DNA of 64,000 nt from Chryseobacterium lactis (GCF_003815875.1 NZ_CP033924.1:3410001-3474000); one strand, 5' to 3'; positions 37,744-47,182 are shown, counted from the stretch's first letter. Notes: generated by a model from the sequence alone, not told the origin. Program-made: numbers and translations.

Positions 37744-38340
37744 ATGGAGAATCTGAAAAAATGGATCAGAAGCAACTGGTCAACGCTGATCCTGGTGATC
37801 GTATTTATTATATTACTTGTCAGTCCCGATGCCAAAGCATGGCTGATGAGGCAGGTGGCCTCTACCGGATTTCTAAACTCCAGCATATCCGAACCAAAGA
37901 CTAAAGAGAAAAATACAGAATCAGCAAGCTCCTATAATTTTACCCTGCAGAATGAAGAAGGAAAGATGATCAGTCTTTCAGAATTAAAAGGAAGAGTGGT
38001 CTTTATCAATTTTTGGGCATCATGGTGCCCTCCGTGTCGTGCGGAATTTCCATCTGTTCAACGTTTTTATGAAAAGTATCGCTCTAAGCCGGAAATTATT
38101 TTCCTGACAGTTAATCTCGACGATAATCCGGTATCAGGTAAAAAATATCTTACAGAAAAAGGCTTTACATTGCCATTTCTGATTCCTGCCGGCTCCATTC
38201 CGAAAGAAATCTATGACGGAACATTGCCAACTACCGTAGTATTGGATAAGCAGGGCGAAATAAGACTCCATCATAAAGGGTTGGCAGATTACAGCAAAGA
38301 ATCTTTTTACAAACAGATTGATCAGCTTTTAAACCAGTAA
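37744..38340 (+). CDS. TlpA/thioredoxin-like membrane-anchored redox protein
   Basis: 198 residues from the ATG at 37744; an in-frame TTG at 37729 would add five. One N-terminal membrane anchor (near residues 12-27) followed by a periplasmic thioredoxin fold with the active site WASWCPPC (Cys95, Cys98) and a cis-Pro loop (GTLPTTVVLD). TlpA/ResA-like proteins reduce disulphides, for example during cytochrome c maturation. No cytochrome biogenesis genes are adjacent, so its partner is open. Confidence 0.9.
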   Translation: MENLKKWIRSNWSTLILVIVFIILLVSPDAKAWLMRQVASTGFLNSSISEPKTKEKNTESASSYNFTLQNEEGKMISLSELKGRVVFINFWASWCPPCRAEFPSVQRFYEKYRSKPEIIFLTVNLDDNPVSGKKYLTEKGFTLPFLIPAGSIPKEIYDGTLPTTVVLDKQGEIRLHHKGLADYSKESFYKQIDQLLNQ

Positions 38341-38360
38341 TTTCACAAAATGGTCGTTTT

Positions 38361-38513
38361 ATGATGATATTTTTTAAAATATCCACCATTAAAGAAATTG
38401 AATCTGAGATTTTGAAAGAAAAAAGAACCCAGCAAAACTTTTCAAAGGCCATAGATTTTCCCTTTCCCGAAATACCACTCATCCTGACCTGGAAGAAAAT
38501 TATCCCTTTTTAG
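38361..38513 (+). CDS. Possible 50-residue protein
   Basis: ATG frame of 50 codons plus TAG: MMIFFKISTIKEIESEIL..., ending LTWKKIIPF. Lys/Glu and hydrophobic spacing looks protein-like, but there is no family, no promoter and no ribosome site to support it. It lies 20 bases after the TlpA-like stop and could be a gene remnant. Confidence 0.25.
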   Translation: MMIFFKISTIKEIESEILKEKRTQQNFSKAIDFPFPEIPLILTWKKIIPF

Positions 38514-38604
38514 TATAATTTTAAGTATTTAAAAGGTTGTAAGACCCGATAAAATGGCCTATTTTTGAGTCAAAGTACGTCTAATCAAACCATTGATATT
38601 ACCT

Positions 38605-39195
38605 ATGAATATAGAACAATTGAGGGAGAAAGCACAACCGCTGATCCGTAAGGTTTTACTTTTTGTATCTGCGCAAGATTCAGATGAAATACTAGCCTAT
38701 GCTAGTGAAAATGAGTCGTTACGTTTTGTGGTAAAGCATGCAGACCAATGGATGGGATTGAAGGAAGATCATGATGAATTCAGTTTCAGCCCGGTTATGA
38801 TAGAAACTGTCGATACAAGCAAATATATTCCATTAACTAAACGGGCAACAGAGGTATATCCGCCTTTTGAAACTTTAATGCATTACGGTGACGTGAAAAT
38901 TCAAGCCTGGATTACTGAAAATGACGGTGATAAAGATGATTTATCCAGTTTGGCAGCCTTCGCACCGGATGAATACATTGATCTCTGGATGGATTCACAT
39001 CCTATGTATTCCAATGATGAAATTTTTGCCTATGAAGGAGGTTGGGCAATGATCTGGCCTGAAGATGACGAGCCTATGCAATGGAATGAAGACCTGGATT
39101 TTCTTTTTCAAATCGGATTACAGGACGAACCTTTCATAGAAGTCTTCTATGAAAAGGAAAATGAAATTTATATCTGTATGGAACGCAATACATAA
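38605..39195 (+). CDS. Hypothetical acidic cytoplasmic protein
   Basis: 196 residues from the ATG at 38605; a TTG at 38593 is in frame but less likely. No signal peptide or membrane segment. Acidic, with HADQWMGLKEDHDEF, WITENDGDKDDLSS and EGGWAMIWPEDDEPMQW. I do not recognise the family. No partner gene is evident: the next gene is a Crp/Fnr regulator 100 bases away. Confidence 0.65.
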   Translation: MNIEQLREKAQPLIRKVLLFVSAQDSDEILAYASENESLRFVVKHADQWMGLKEDHDEFSFSPVMIETVDTSKYIPLTKRATEVYPPFETLMHYGDVKIQAWITENDGDKDDLSSLAAFAPDEYIDLWMDSHPMYSNDEIFAYEGGWAMIWPEDDEPMQWNEDLDFLFQIGLQDEPFIEVFYEKENEIYICMERNT

Positions 39196-39294
39196 TCAGC
39201 ATGAATGTCATAGAAATAGAACAAAAAATATAATTTCCAATATTCGGGAATCCTTTTTGAGTATTCTTAATCAAAACTTTAATTATTCCGAACC

Positions 39295-39855
39295 TTGAAC
39301 CAGTTAAGAACCCATATTGAAAAAATTATTCCCCTTGATGATGATGAATTTGAATTAATATCATCACATTTCACCTATAAAAAATATAAAAAGCATCAGT
39401 TTTTAATACAGGAAGGAGAATCGGTAGAATACAATTATTTTGTATTGAAAGGTCTTTTGAAGCTGGTCTATACTGATGAAGACGGAAAAGAACATATTGT
39501 CGGCTTTGCAATGGAAGACTGGTGGGAAACCGATTTTTCAGCTTATTACCTAAAGAAAAAAGCGACCATGTCTCTGGAATGTATGGAGGATACAGAGGTA
39601 TTATGTCTTAAGCTGGAAGATTACCGGAAATTATGCGCTGCATTTCCCAAACTGGAACATTTCTTTCTTGAAAAAGCATATATGGGATTTATTTCGGCTC
39701 AGCAACGCATTATATCAACAATGACAACAGGAATAAAAGAAAGATATGAACAGCTTTTGGAAAAACATCCTTCTCTAATACAAAGAGTACCAAAATCACT
39801 TCTTGCAGCTTATTTAGGGGTTTCCCGGGAAACTTTAAGCAGGCTTTCGTTGTAA
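39295..39855 (+). CDS. Crp/Fnr-family regulator with TTG start
   Basis: 186 residues: sensor barrel (KKHQFLIQEGESVEYNYFVLKGLLKLVYTDEDGKEHIVGFAMEDWW) and winged helix (PKSLLAAYLGVSRETLSRL). The start must be the TTG at 39295: an in-frame TAA lies at 39280-39282, and NQLRTHIEKIIPL after the TTG matches the usual N-terminus of this family. Two CRP-like boxes lie just after its stop, ahead of the RidA-like gene, its likely target. Confidence 0.87.
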   Translation: MNQLRTHIEKIIPLDDDEFELISSHFTYKKYKKHQFLIQEGESVEYNYFVLKGLLKLVYTDEDGKEHIVGFAMEDWWETDFSAYYLKKKATMSLECMEDTEVLCLKLEDYRKLCAAFPKLEHFFLEKAYMGFISAQQRIISTMTTGIKERYEQLLEKHPSLIQRVPKSLLAAYLGVSRETLSRLSL

Positions 39856-39857
39856 AC

Positions 39858-39896
39858 TGTGATTTCCATCACTTCATAATGGTGATTCCGATCACA
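39858..39896 (+). promoter_or_regulatory. Two CRP-like boxes ahead of the RidA-like gene
   Basis: TGTGA-N6-TCACT (39858-39873) and GGTGA-N6-TCACA (39881-39896) both fit TGTGA-N6-TCACA; centres are 23 bases apart. The second is centred 37.5 bases before the G of a -7-like CAATTTTG at 39919-39926, a class II activator position. Confidence 0.6.
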
Positions 39897-39918
39897 TGAA
39901 TTTAGGACATATGTTCTG

Positions 39919-39926
39919 CAATTTTG
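39919..39926 (+). promoter_or_regulatory. -7-like element of the RidA-like gene
   Basis: CAATTTTG differs from TAnnTTTG only at its first base. It is embedded in a small palindrome CTGCAA-TT-TTGCAG (39916-39929). Confidence 0.4.
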
Positions 39927-39960
39927 CAGGGTAAATGTTTAATAAAATTCAACGAAGACA

Positions 39961-40350
39961 ATGGAAAAAAGAACAGTAAATCCGTGGAAATGGCAGGAAG
40001 AGCGAAGCTATTCCCAGGCTGTAGAAGTGAAAAATGCAGAAAGTACTTTGTACTGCTCAGGTCAGGCAGCCATCGATCCTGACGGAACATCCAGTGATAA
40101 GGATATGAAATCGCAGCTGGAACAGGCAATTGCCAACCTGGAAGAGGTTATTACTTTTGCAGGCTACCAATGCAGCGGAATAGTAAGGTTAAATATCTAT
40201 ACCACTTCTACCCGGGAGCTTTGGCCTCATTTTCCGATTCTCCAGGAGTGGATTACCAGACATCAGATTGAGCAGGCAGTTACGATGCTTGAAGTAACCG
40301 GCTTATTTGAAACCCTCACTGTAGAACTGGAAGCAACAGTAGTTAAATAA
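39961..40350 (+). CDS. RidA (YjgF)-family protein
   Basis: 129 residues. Typical Rid fold with YCSGQAAIDPDG, LEQAIANLEEVITFAGYQCSGIVRLNIYTT and the C-terminal VELEATVVK. Classical RidA proteins deaminate reactive enamine intermediates, but members lacking the key Arg have other roles; the usual Arg at the VxVD/R position of the C-terminal part is not evident here (VTMLEVTGLFETLTVELEA), so enamine deaminase activity is uncertain. Confidence 0.8.
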   Translation: MEKRTVNPWKWQEERSYSQAVEVKNAESTLYCSGQAAIDPDGTSSDKDMKSQLEQAIANLEEVITFAGYQCSGIVRLNIYTTSTRELWPHFPILQEWITRHQIEQAVTMLEVTGLFETLTVELEATVVK

Positions 40351-40359
40351 TTTCAGCAT

Positions 40360-40392
40360 AAAAACCTTCAAAATCTTTTTGAAGGTTTTTTC
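40360..40392 (+). terminator. Intrinsic terminator after the RidA-like gene
   Basis: AAAAACCTTCAAAA / TTTTGAAGGTTTTT stem with TCT loop and T-run, ten bases after the stop. It separates RidA from the SDR gene, though readthrough is possible. Confidence 0.8.
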
Positions 40393-40421
40393 TTACATTT
40401 ATACAAATCATTAGCAAGCAT

Positions 40422-41210
40422 ATGAACATTCAACTTTCTTCAAAAAACGCTTTAGTAGGAGCAGCCACTCAGGGAATAGGAGCAGGAATAGCCATTGAAC
40501 TGGCAAAATGCGGAGCCAACGTTACCGTAATGGCCCGTAATGAAAGCAAACTGCAGAATATAGTATCTTCTTTGCCTGTTGTGAATGCCGATCAGAAACA
40601 CCAATACCTGGTTGCCGATTTTTCTGATTTTGAAAATTATAAAGAAATTATAACGACCTTTTTTGCTACCCATTCCATCGATATTCTTGTGAATAATACC
40701 AATGGCCCGGAACCGGGACTGGCACAGGATAAAAAAGTAGAAGACTACCAAAAAGCCTTCGATCTGCTGTTTAAAACCGTTTGTGAAACCACCTTATTAG
40801 CTTTGCCTCATATGATCAGTCAGAAAAACGGCCGGATTATCAATGTTTCTTCATTGTCGGTGAAAGAACCTATCGGAAATCTGGCTCTTTCAAACTCGAT
40901 CCGCTCAGCGGTCATTGCCTGGGCAAAGACATTATCAAACGAGGTGGCGCAACATCAGGTTACCATTAACAATATTCTTACAGGATATTTTGATACAGAA
41001 AGAATACAAAATCTGATCAACCACGAAGCCCAGCAAACCGGAAAGACCGAAGAAGAAATTAAAAAAGCCAGAGAAAATAAAATTCCAATGAAACGGCTGG
41101 GAAAACCCGAAGAATATGGGCATCTGGTTGCTTTTCTTGCCTCAGAATACTCAGCCTATCTTACAGGAACAAGTATTCCTTTGGATGGGGGATTGAATAA
41201 TACATATTAA
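40422..41210 (+). CDS. SDR-family protein with altered catalytic residues
   Basis: 262 residues. The Rossmann motif GAATQGIGAGIA and NNT-type NAG-equivalent (VNNTNGPE) are present, as is IINVSSLSV, but the active-site YxxxK pattern is not: aligned by eye, it reads SNSIR (in ALSNSIRSAVIAWAKTLS). Some SDR subgroups keep function or become NAD(P)-binding regulators without that Tyr. End motif ASEYSAYLTGTSIPLDGG is typical. Reaction unknown. Confidence 0.85.
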   Translation: MNIQLSSKNALVGAATQGIGAGIAIELAKCGANVTVMARNESKLQNIVSSLPVVNADQKHQYLVADFSDFENYKEIITTFFATHSIDILVNNTNGPEPGLAQDKKVEDYQKAFDLLFKTVCETTLLALPHMISQKNGRIINVSSLSVKEPIGNLALSNSIRSAVIAWAKTLSNEVAQHQVTINNILTGYFDTERIQNLINHEAQQTGKTEEEIKKARENKIPMKRLGKPEEYGHLVAFLASEYSAYLTGTSIPLDGGLNNTY

Positions 41211-41352
41211 AAAATAAATCAATTGTTTTGACAAAAAATAATTGTCAGATTCTATATTTAAAAGATTTTTTCATATAAAAAAAGGTAATCTTTAAGTTTT
41301 CATGTAATAAACCCTTTCCATCAATTGTCTATTAATTATTGGAAAATAGTAT

Positions 41353-44300
41353 ATGAAAAACTGGTCTTTTAAAAAATGGAACACCGTATTGGGTTGGTTC
41401 CTTTTTGCTATTGCATTAATTACTTATCTCTCTACCATTGAGCATTCTCTGAGCTTTTGGGATTGTGGGGAATATATTTCATCAGCTGTAAAGCTTGAAG
41501 TAACACATGCTCCGGGGGCAGCTTTGTTCCAGATTATGGGAGCCGTGGCCAGTATTTTTGCATTGGGAAACGAACAGAATTATGCGATTGTTATCAATGC
41601 CATGTCAGCGTTATTCAGTGCATTGACGATTCTGTTTTTGTTTTGGACGATTACCCACTTTTTAAGAAGACTTTTACAAAAAGATTTTGAAGAAATAAAC
41701 AAATCCCAACAGATCTCAATTCTATTCGCCGGGGTGATTGGAGCCTTGTGTTTTACTTTTTCAGACACATTCTGGTTTTCAGCAGTAGAAGGAGAGGTTT
41801 ATTCTATGGCATCTATGTTTATTGCTTTGTTGGTGTGGCTCATTACCAAATGGGAAAACGAGTATAAAGCACCGGATAATGAACGGTGGATCATCCTGAT
41901 TTTCTTTATTATCGGACTTTCCGTAGGGGTACATATGATGTGTATGCTGTCCATTCCGGCGGTGTGCCTGGTATATTATGCGAGAAATTATCAGTTTTCC
42001 TGGAAGAGTTTTGCCGCTGCTAATGTAATTACTCTGATCATTTTAGCATTTGTATTTAAACTTATTTTTCCTCTCGTTATGACCCTGTTTGGGAAACTGG
42101 AAATTTTCTTTGTCAACGGGCTTGGGCTTCCTTTCCATTCGGGGACCGTTGTTGCCTTTGTCTTAATGATTATACTAAGCTACTTCATCATTAAGTATAC
42201 AAGAAAAGCAAAACGGAAGCTCTATCAGGTGATTGCTTTATCTCTCGTGTTTATGATGATTGGTTTTTCATGCTGGATGGTAATTCCGATCAGAGCCAAT
42301 GCCAATCCTCCGATGAATCTTAATGATCCTGATACGGCAATCGGGATGAGAGATTATTACAACAGAGTTCAGTATGGAGACTGGCCAACTATCTACGGCC
42401 AAAATTACACCGCTTTTCTCGATGCGAAAGGAATTGAAAAAAATGAAGACGGAAGCTATAAAACAGAGAAAACCGGTGATATTTATGAGAAAGATGAGAA
42501 GAGCGGAAGGTATATAAAAACCGGAGACCGTTTCAATTATGTGTTTAGCAAATCTCAGATCAGTTTTATGCCCAGGATGTTCAATGAGGACAAAGACGTT
42601 ATGGGTAATTATGTGGCAATGTATGGAGCGCCTGATTTCACATTTAATGATGCGAATGAAGAGGTGGCAGATAACCCGCAGGCAAAGCAGATTTATAATG
42701 AATTGAGGGCGAAATATGAAGACGATTCTATTACCGCTGCAGATTATCTCAAAGTAAAGCCTTATGATCTCATCAATGTGCAAAAACCATCTCTTGCCCA
42801 GAATATGGATTATTTTATCACATTCCAAAATGGCTACTACTTTGTAAGATATCTGATGTGGAACTTTGTTGGGAGACAGAATGATCTTCAGGGGTATATG
42901 GATAATACCCGTGGCAACTGGATTTCAGGATTTTCTTTCATTGATAATACATTGTGGGGAAATCAGGATCAAATGCCGGCCCAATTCAACAATGAAAGTA
43001 CCGTAAAATTCTTCTTCCTTCCATTGATTTTAGGTTTGATTGGTTTCTTTTTCCAGTTAAATAAAGATTTTGGCCGTTTCTACGCACTTCTTTCATTATT
43101 CATTCTGACCAGCGTAGGAATTGTTTTTTACACAGGAGTGAAGCCATTTGAAGTGAGAGAAAGAGATTATGCAATGGTCGGCTCATTCTATGCTTTCGCC
43201 ATTTGGATCGGATTAGGAGCCGGAGCTGTACTATGTTTTTTTCAATCTAAAATAAAGTCAGTTGTCAGCAATAGTATACTGGGAGTTGTATTGCTGGGTA
43301 TTCCTTTCATGATGGGCTTTCAAAACTATACGTCTCATGATCGTAGTAAAAAGTCTGCAGCAAGGGATTATGCCTATTCATTCCTGAGATCTCTGCCTAA
43401 AAATGATATTATTTTCATTTATGGAGATAACGATACTTTTCCGGTCTGGGCGATTCAGGAAACGGAACAATTCAGGAGTGATGTTAAAACGGTTAATTTT
43501 ACATTATTGGCCATGCCATGGAGTATTGATCAGGTAAAAAGAAGAACGTACAATGCGATGGGAATTCCGGGTCAGTTAACCCATGAAGACTACCGAGATA
43601 GCATCAATGACCAGGTATATCTGATGAAGAAAGAAGATTGGGAAGGGCTTTTTGCTATGTTGAAAGAGCAGGGTGCTCCTGAAACAGCTTTTCAGGAATT
43701 CAGAAAATTTCTTACCCAGGATTCATTAACCATGAAGGAAGCGATTGATTTTATTAAATTAAAATCTCCTGAAAAAGACGAACTTCTGAAAATGTATTTC
43801 GGGGAAGAAAAGTACGAAGGGTTTAATATTCTTCCGGTTAACAAATTTACTCTTCCGGTTAACAAAGAAAATGCCATAAAGTCGGGAATCATCAATCCTG
43901 CAGACCTTTCAAAGGCTGTAGATCAGATTACCATTACCTACAAAGGCAATACGCTTTTCAAAAATAACCTGATGATGCTTGATTTGCTGGCAAATTTTGA
44001 TTGGAAACGCCCTATTAGCTTCTCCTCAGGAGGAATGTATGAAGGTGAAAATATCTTTTATCTGGATGAATATCTTCAGTTTGACGGTTTCAGCTACAGG
44101 CTGGTTCCTATTCACACGCCTCAGGCTCCGGATGGTGATAAAGGCAGGGTAGATGCAAATGGTCTATATCAGGTAGTGAAAAATTTCAGATGGGGGAATT
44201 TTAAAGATCTCGGTATTTATTATGATGAAACAGCGACTTCAAATATTTTGAGTTACAGAGTTTCGGTAAGCAGAGCTGTTTCGGCACTTGTGGCAAGTGG

Positions 44301-44838
44301 GCAAAAAGCGAAAGCACTGGAATTGCTGGATCTTGTTTCTAAAGAAATTCCTGTTGAAAAGTACAATGATCCACGGTCATTGAGTTCGATTGTTACCGGA
44401 TATATTGTAGCAGGACAGGAAGAAAAAGGATTGAAACTGGCAGAAACACTTAAAAAGAAAATATTTGAAGAATATGATTATTATGCAAAACTTTCACCTT
44501 CTTTTCAACGGGCAGCACGCAAGCAGATGAGGCCAAAACCTATGGAATACGCTCTTGTGGTAGCAGCGGTTACAGATGCTTACAAAACACTGAACCAACA
44601 TCAAAAAGCATATGCTTATCTCCTTAAATCTGTTGAGCCGATTGATCGGAAATTCAATATTTTTATAAAAGGACTTCACCAGATGGGTAAGGAAAAAGCA
44701 ATAAAAGAGTCTGAAAATGTACAACAGATTGCCCCTTTTTACCAGTATCTGTTTGATGTAATGGAACCTTTTGATTCTACCTATTCTAAAAAGAAAGAAA
44801 ATCAGATCACTACTGCCATAATAAAAGCGACACAATAA
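41353..44838 (+). CDS. DUF2723 giant membrane protein, glycosyltransferase-like
   Basis: 1161 residues. The N-terminal part has about ten membrane helices with DUF2723 features (SFWDCGEYISSAVKLEVTHAPGAALFQIMG), followed by a long soluble C-terminal region (TPR-like near 980-1130, e.g. RAVSALVASGQKAKALELLDLVSKEIP). The fold resembles protein O-mannosyltransferase/GT-C enzymes with a lipid-linked donor. It is conserved in Bacteroidota and may glycosylate exported proteins; the donor is unknown. Monocistronic. Confidence 0.88.
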   Translation: MKNWSFKKWNTVLGWFLFAIALITYLSTIEHSLSFWDCGEYISSAVKLEVTHAPGAALFQIMGAVASIFALGNEQNYAIVINAMSALFSALTILFLFWTITHFLRRLLQKDFEEINKSQQISILFAGVIGALCFTFSDTFWFSAVEGEVYSMASMFIALLVWLITKWENEYKAPDNERWIILIFFIIGLSVGVHMMCMLSIPAVCLVYYARNYQFSWKSFAAANVITLIILAFVFKLIFPLVMTLFGKLEIFFVNGLGLPFHSGTVVAFVLMIILSYFIIKYTRKAKRKLYQVIALSLVFMMIGFSCWMVIPIRANANPPMNLNDPDTAIGMRDYYNRVQYGDWPTIYGQNYTAFLDAKGIEKNEDGSYKTEKTGDIYEKDEKSGRYIKTGDRFNYVFSKSQISFMPRMFNEDKDVMGNYVAMYGAPDFTFNDANEEVADNPQAKQIYNELRAKYEDDSITAADYLKVKPYDLINVQKPSLAQNMDYFITFQNGYYFVRYLMWNFVGRQNDLQGYMDNTRGNWISGFSFIDNTLWGNQDQMPAQFNNESTVKFFFLPLILGLIGFFFQLNKDFGRFYALLSLFILTSVGIVFYTGVKPFEVRERDYAMVGSFYAFAIWIGLGAGAVLCFFQSKIKSVVSNSILGVVLLGIPFMMGFQNYTSHDRSKKSAARDYAYSFLRSLPKNDIIFIYGDNDTFPVWAIQETEQFRSDVKTVNFTLLAMPWSIDQVKRRTYNAMGIPGQLTHEDYRDSINDQVYLMKKEDWEGLFAMLKEQGAPETAFQEFRKFLTQDSLTMKEAIDFIKLKSPEKDELLKMYFGEEKYEGFNILPVNKFTLPVNKENAIKSGIINPADLSKAVDQITITYKGNTLFKNNLMMLDLLANFDWKRPISFSSGGMYEGENIFYLDEYLQFDGFSYRLVPIHTPQAPDGDKGRVDANGLYQVVKNFRWGNFKDLGIYYDETATSNILSYRVSVSRAVSALVASGQKAKALELLDLVSKEIPVEKYNDPRSLSSIVTGYIVAGQEEKGLKLAETLKKKIFEEYDYYAKLSPSFQRAARKQMRPKPMEYALVVAAVTDAYKTLNQHQKAYAYLLKSVEPIDRKFNIFIKGLHQMGKEKAIKESENVQQIAPFYQYLFDVMEPFDSTYSKKKENQITTAIIKATQ

Positions 44839-44852
44839 CGACCTGAAAGTAA

Positions 44853-44891
44853 AATAAAAGTCTTTAAACATCATGTTTAAAGACTTTTATT
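44853..44891. terminator. Bidirectional terminator
   Basis: AATAAAAGTCTTTAAACA and its complement (44853-44870 / 44874-44891) form an 18-bp stem with TCA loop, between the DUF2723 gene and the opposing NO-reductase gene. Confidence 0.85.
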
Positions 44892-44927
44892 CTTATAAAT
44901 CCAGGAGATTTTAAATGATAAAACAGA

Positions 44928-47171
44928 TTAACGTTTTTCTTTTAAAGACCAGCCAAACTTCAGACCGATAATAAAAATCACCAGTAACAGCTCACCGGCG
45001 GCCAGTAAAATATCTCCGGGAACTCTCATCCATCTTAGAAAATGCATGATGTCTGTCTGCATGAATTCTGCTGAGCGCGCGTACCAATATCCTTCTTTAA
45101 TAGAAGCTACAGACTGCATAATTCCTATAGGAAGAAGACTGATGGTAACCATCACCAACAATCCGATATTCGTCAGCCAAAATGCCCAGCCTATGAGTTT
45201 ATCATTCCATTGTCTGTCCGGATATAGGCCTCTTAACATAAACAACATTAATCCGATTCCCAGAATTCCGTATACGCCAAACAGAGCAGCGTGGCCATGA
45301 ACGGCAGTTGTATTTAAACCTTGAATATAATACAGCGCAATGGGTGGATTAATTGCAAATCCGAAAATCCCTGCCCCGAGAAAGTTCCAGAAGCACATGG
45401 CAATGAAACAATAGATCGGCCATTTATAGGCTTGAATCCACCGGGTGGATTTACTAAGCTGGTAGTTTTGATATGCTTCATATCCGATTAAAACAAGTGG
45501 TACAATTTCCAGCGCACTGAAAGTCGCTCCCAAAGCCAATACTGCAGTTGGAGTAGCACTGAAGTACAAATGGTGGAAAGTCCCTAAAATACCTCCTGCA
45601 AGGAAAATAATGGTAGAGAATAAAACCGCATTGGTGGCTGATTTTAACCGTAATAAACCTAGTCGTGTAAACAGAAATGCAGCTACCACAGTGGCAAAAA
45701 CTTCAAAGAACCCCTCTACCCAAAGATGAACCACCCACCATCGCCAGTATTCAGCAATAGCCATATGGGTTTGTCTTCCATACATCAATCCTGCACCATA
45801 GAATAAGGCAATTGCTACAGAAGAAAGAGTGAATAACAGGAGTAAATGGCGGTCGCCATCCTTACGTCGTAAAGCAGGAAGAAGTGCTCTCACCATTAAA
45901 ACTAACCACAGAATCAACCCGATGAGTAATAGAATTTGCCATATTCTTCCCAGTTCCACATATTCGTATCCCTGGTGTCCCCACAGGAAATTATCCACTA
46001 ACCCTAATTTCTGCATGACACCCAGCCATTGTCCGGTTAAAGATCCTAATACAACAATTAATAGAGCTCCGAATAATATATTAACTCCAAGTTTCTGATA
46101 TTTGGGTTCGTGTCCTGAAACTGCCGGGGCAATATAAAGGCCTGTAGCCAGCCATGACGTGGCAATCCAGAATATGGCCAATTGTACGTGCCAGCTTCTG
46201 GAAACCGATTGTGGAAGAAACTCATCCAGAGGAATTCCATAGAATCCACTTCCTTCTACACCGTAATGAGCTGTGACAACTCCTGCAAGCATCTGAACCA
46301 GAATTAATAGTGCCACCACCCAGATGTATTTTAAAGTAGCTCTCATCGAAGGGGTAGGGCTCATATTCCGGAGAGGGTCTTCGTGAGGAAGTTCTTCACT
46401 GATTTCCTCTTCTTTATTTCTTGCGTGATAAAATACCAGAAGACCAATACAGGCAAGAAGCAGTAATATACTGAAGCCGGACCATAAATGCAGTGATGGA
46501 GGAGGAACATTCCCCACAGATTCGTCATGAGGCCAGTTGTTGGTGTAGGTAACCTTTTCTCCGGGCCGTTCCGTGATGCATACCCATGTACTCCATGCCA
46601 AAAAAGCATTCATTTTTGCCATTCTTCCTGAATCTTTAATCGTATTCTTCGGGATTGCATATTGATCACGCAAGCGGGCCATGGAAGGATCATTCATAAA
46701 TAATCTGGAATAATAAAGAGCCAGTTGCTCTTGTGTCTTTGCTCTTTCAGAAGAAAAAACAATTTCATTTTTATTCCTGTCATAGGTATTGATACGAAGT
46801 TCTTTTTTCAGCAATACCTGGTATTTTGCCTGTTCATCATCCGGAAGGTTTTTATAGATTTTTCCATCCTTTTTTGCCAATTCATCCAGTAAAATAAGTG
46901 ATTCCCGGTGGAGATAATCTGCAGTCCAATCCGGTGCAATATAGGCACCATGTCCCCAAATGCTTCCTACTGTTTGTCCTCCGATAGACTGCCAGACATT
47001 TTGGCCGTCCCTGATATCTTGTCCGGTAGCAAGTGTTCTTCCGGTCGTAGTCGTTATTTTATCAGGAATTGGAGGTATATTTCTGTAAATTTCATTTCCG
47101 TAAAATAGTAATACCGCAAATGAAGCGATCATGACTATAGCAAGCCATTTCCAAAGTTTTTTAGGAGTCAT
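44928..47171 (-). CDS. norZ: Quinol-dependent nitric oxide reductase (qNOR)
   Basis: 747 residues, the length of single-subunit quinol NO reductases. An N-terminal helix and periplasmic domain (GQNVWQSIGGQTVGSIWGHGAYIAPDWTADYLHRE) precede about a dozen helices of the heme-copper oxidase fold, including haem-ligand candidates in SRSWHVQLAIFW, VVHLWVEGFFEVFATV and TTAVHGHAALFGVYG. It reduces 2 NO to N2O in the inner membrane with quinol electrons. It follows the Ric gene by 11 bases and belongs to the NsrR-like regulated set. Confidence 0.95.
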   Translation of the reverse strand: MTPKKLWKWLAIVMIASFAVLLFYGNEIYRNIPPIPDKITTTTGRTLATGQDIRDGQNVWQSIGGQTVGSIWGHGAYIAPDWTADYLHRESLILLDELAKKDGKIYKNLPDDEQAKYQVLLKKELRINTYDRNKNEIVFSSERAKTQEQLALYYSRLFMNDPSMARLRDQYAIPKNTIKDSGRMAKMNAFLAWSTWVCITERPGEKVTYTNNWPHDESVGNVPPPSLHLWSGFSILLLLACIGLLVFYHARNKEEEISEELPHEDPLRNMSPTPSMRATLKYIWVVALLILVQMLAGVVTAHYGVEGSGFYGIPLDEFLPQSVSRSWHVQLAIFWIATSWLATGLYIAPAVSGHEPKYQKLGVNILFGALLIVVLGSLTGQWLGVMQKLGLVDNFLWGHQGYEYVELGRIWQILLLIGLILWLVLMVRALLPALRRKDGDRHLLLLFTLSSVAIALFYGAGLMYGRQTHMAIAEYWRWWVVHLWVEGFFEVFATVVAAFLFTRLGLLRLKSATNAVLFSTIIFLAGGILGTFHHLYFSATPTAVLALGATFSALEIVPLVLIGYEAYQNYQLSKSTRWIQAYKWPIYCFIAMCFWNFLGAGIFGFAINPPIALYYIQGLNTTAVHGHAALFGVYGILGIGLMLFMLRGLYPDRQWNDKLIGWAFWLTNIGLLVMVTISLLPIGIMQSVASIKEGYWYARSAEFMQTDIMHFLRWMRVPGDILLAAGELLLVIFIIGLKFGWSLKEKR

Positions 47172-47182
47172 TCCGGTCAGTT

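Noticed and set aside
41221..41352. TGACA/TGTCA inverted repeat before the DUF2723 gene
   Set aside because: Short arms in AT-rich DNA, likely by chance; no other copy near related genes.
42268..42828. 186-codon frame antisense to the DUF2723 gene
   Set aside because: Antisense shadow of a clear membrane-protein gene; hydrophobicity mirrors the plus strand.
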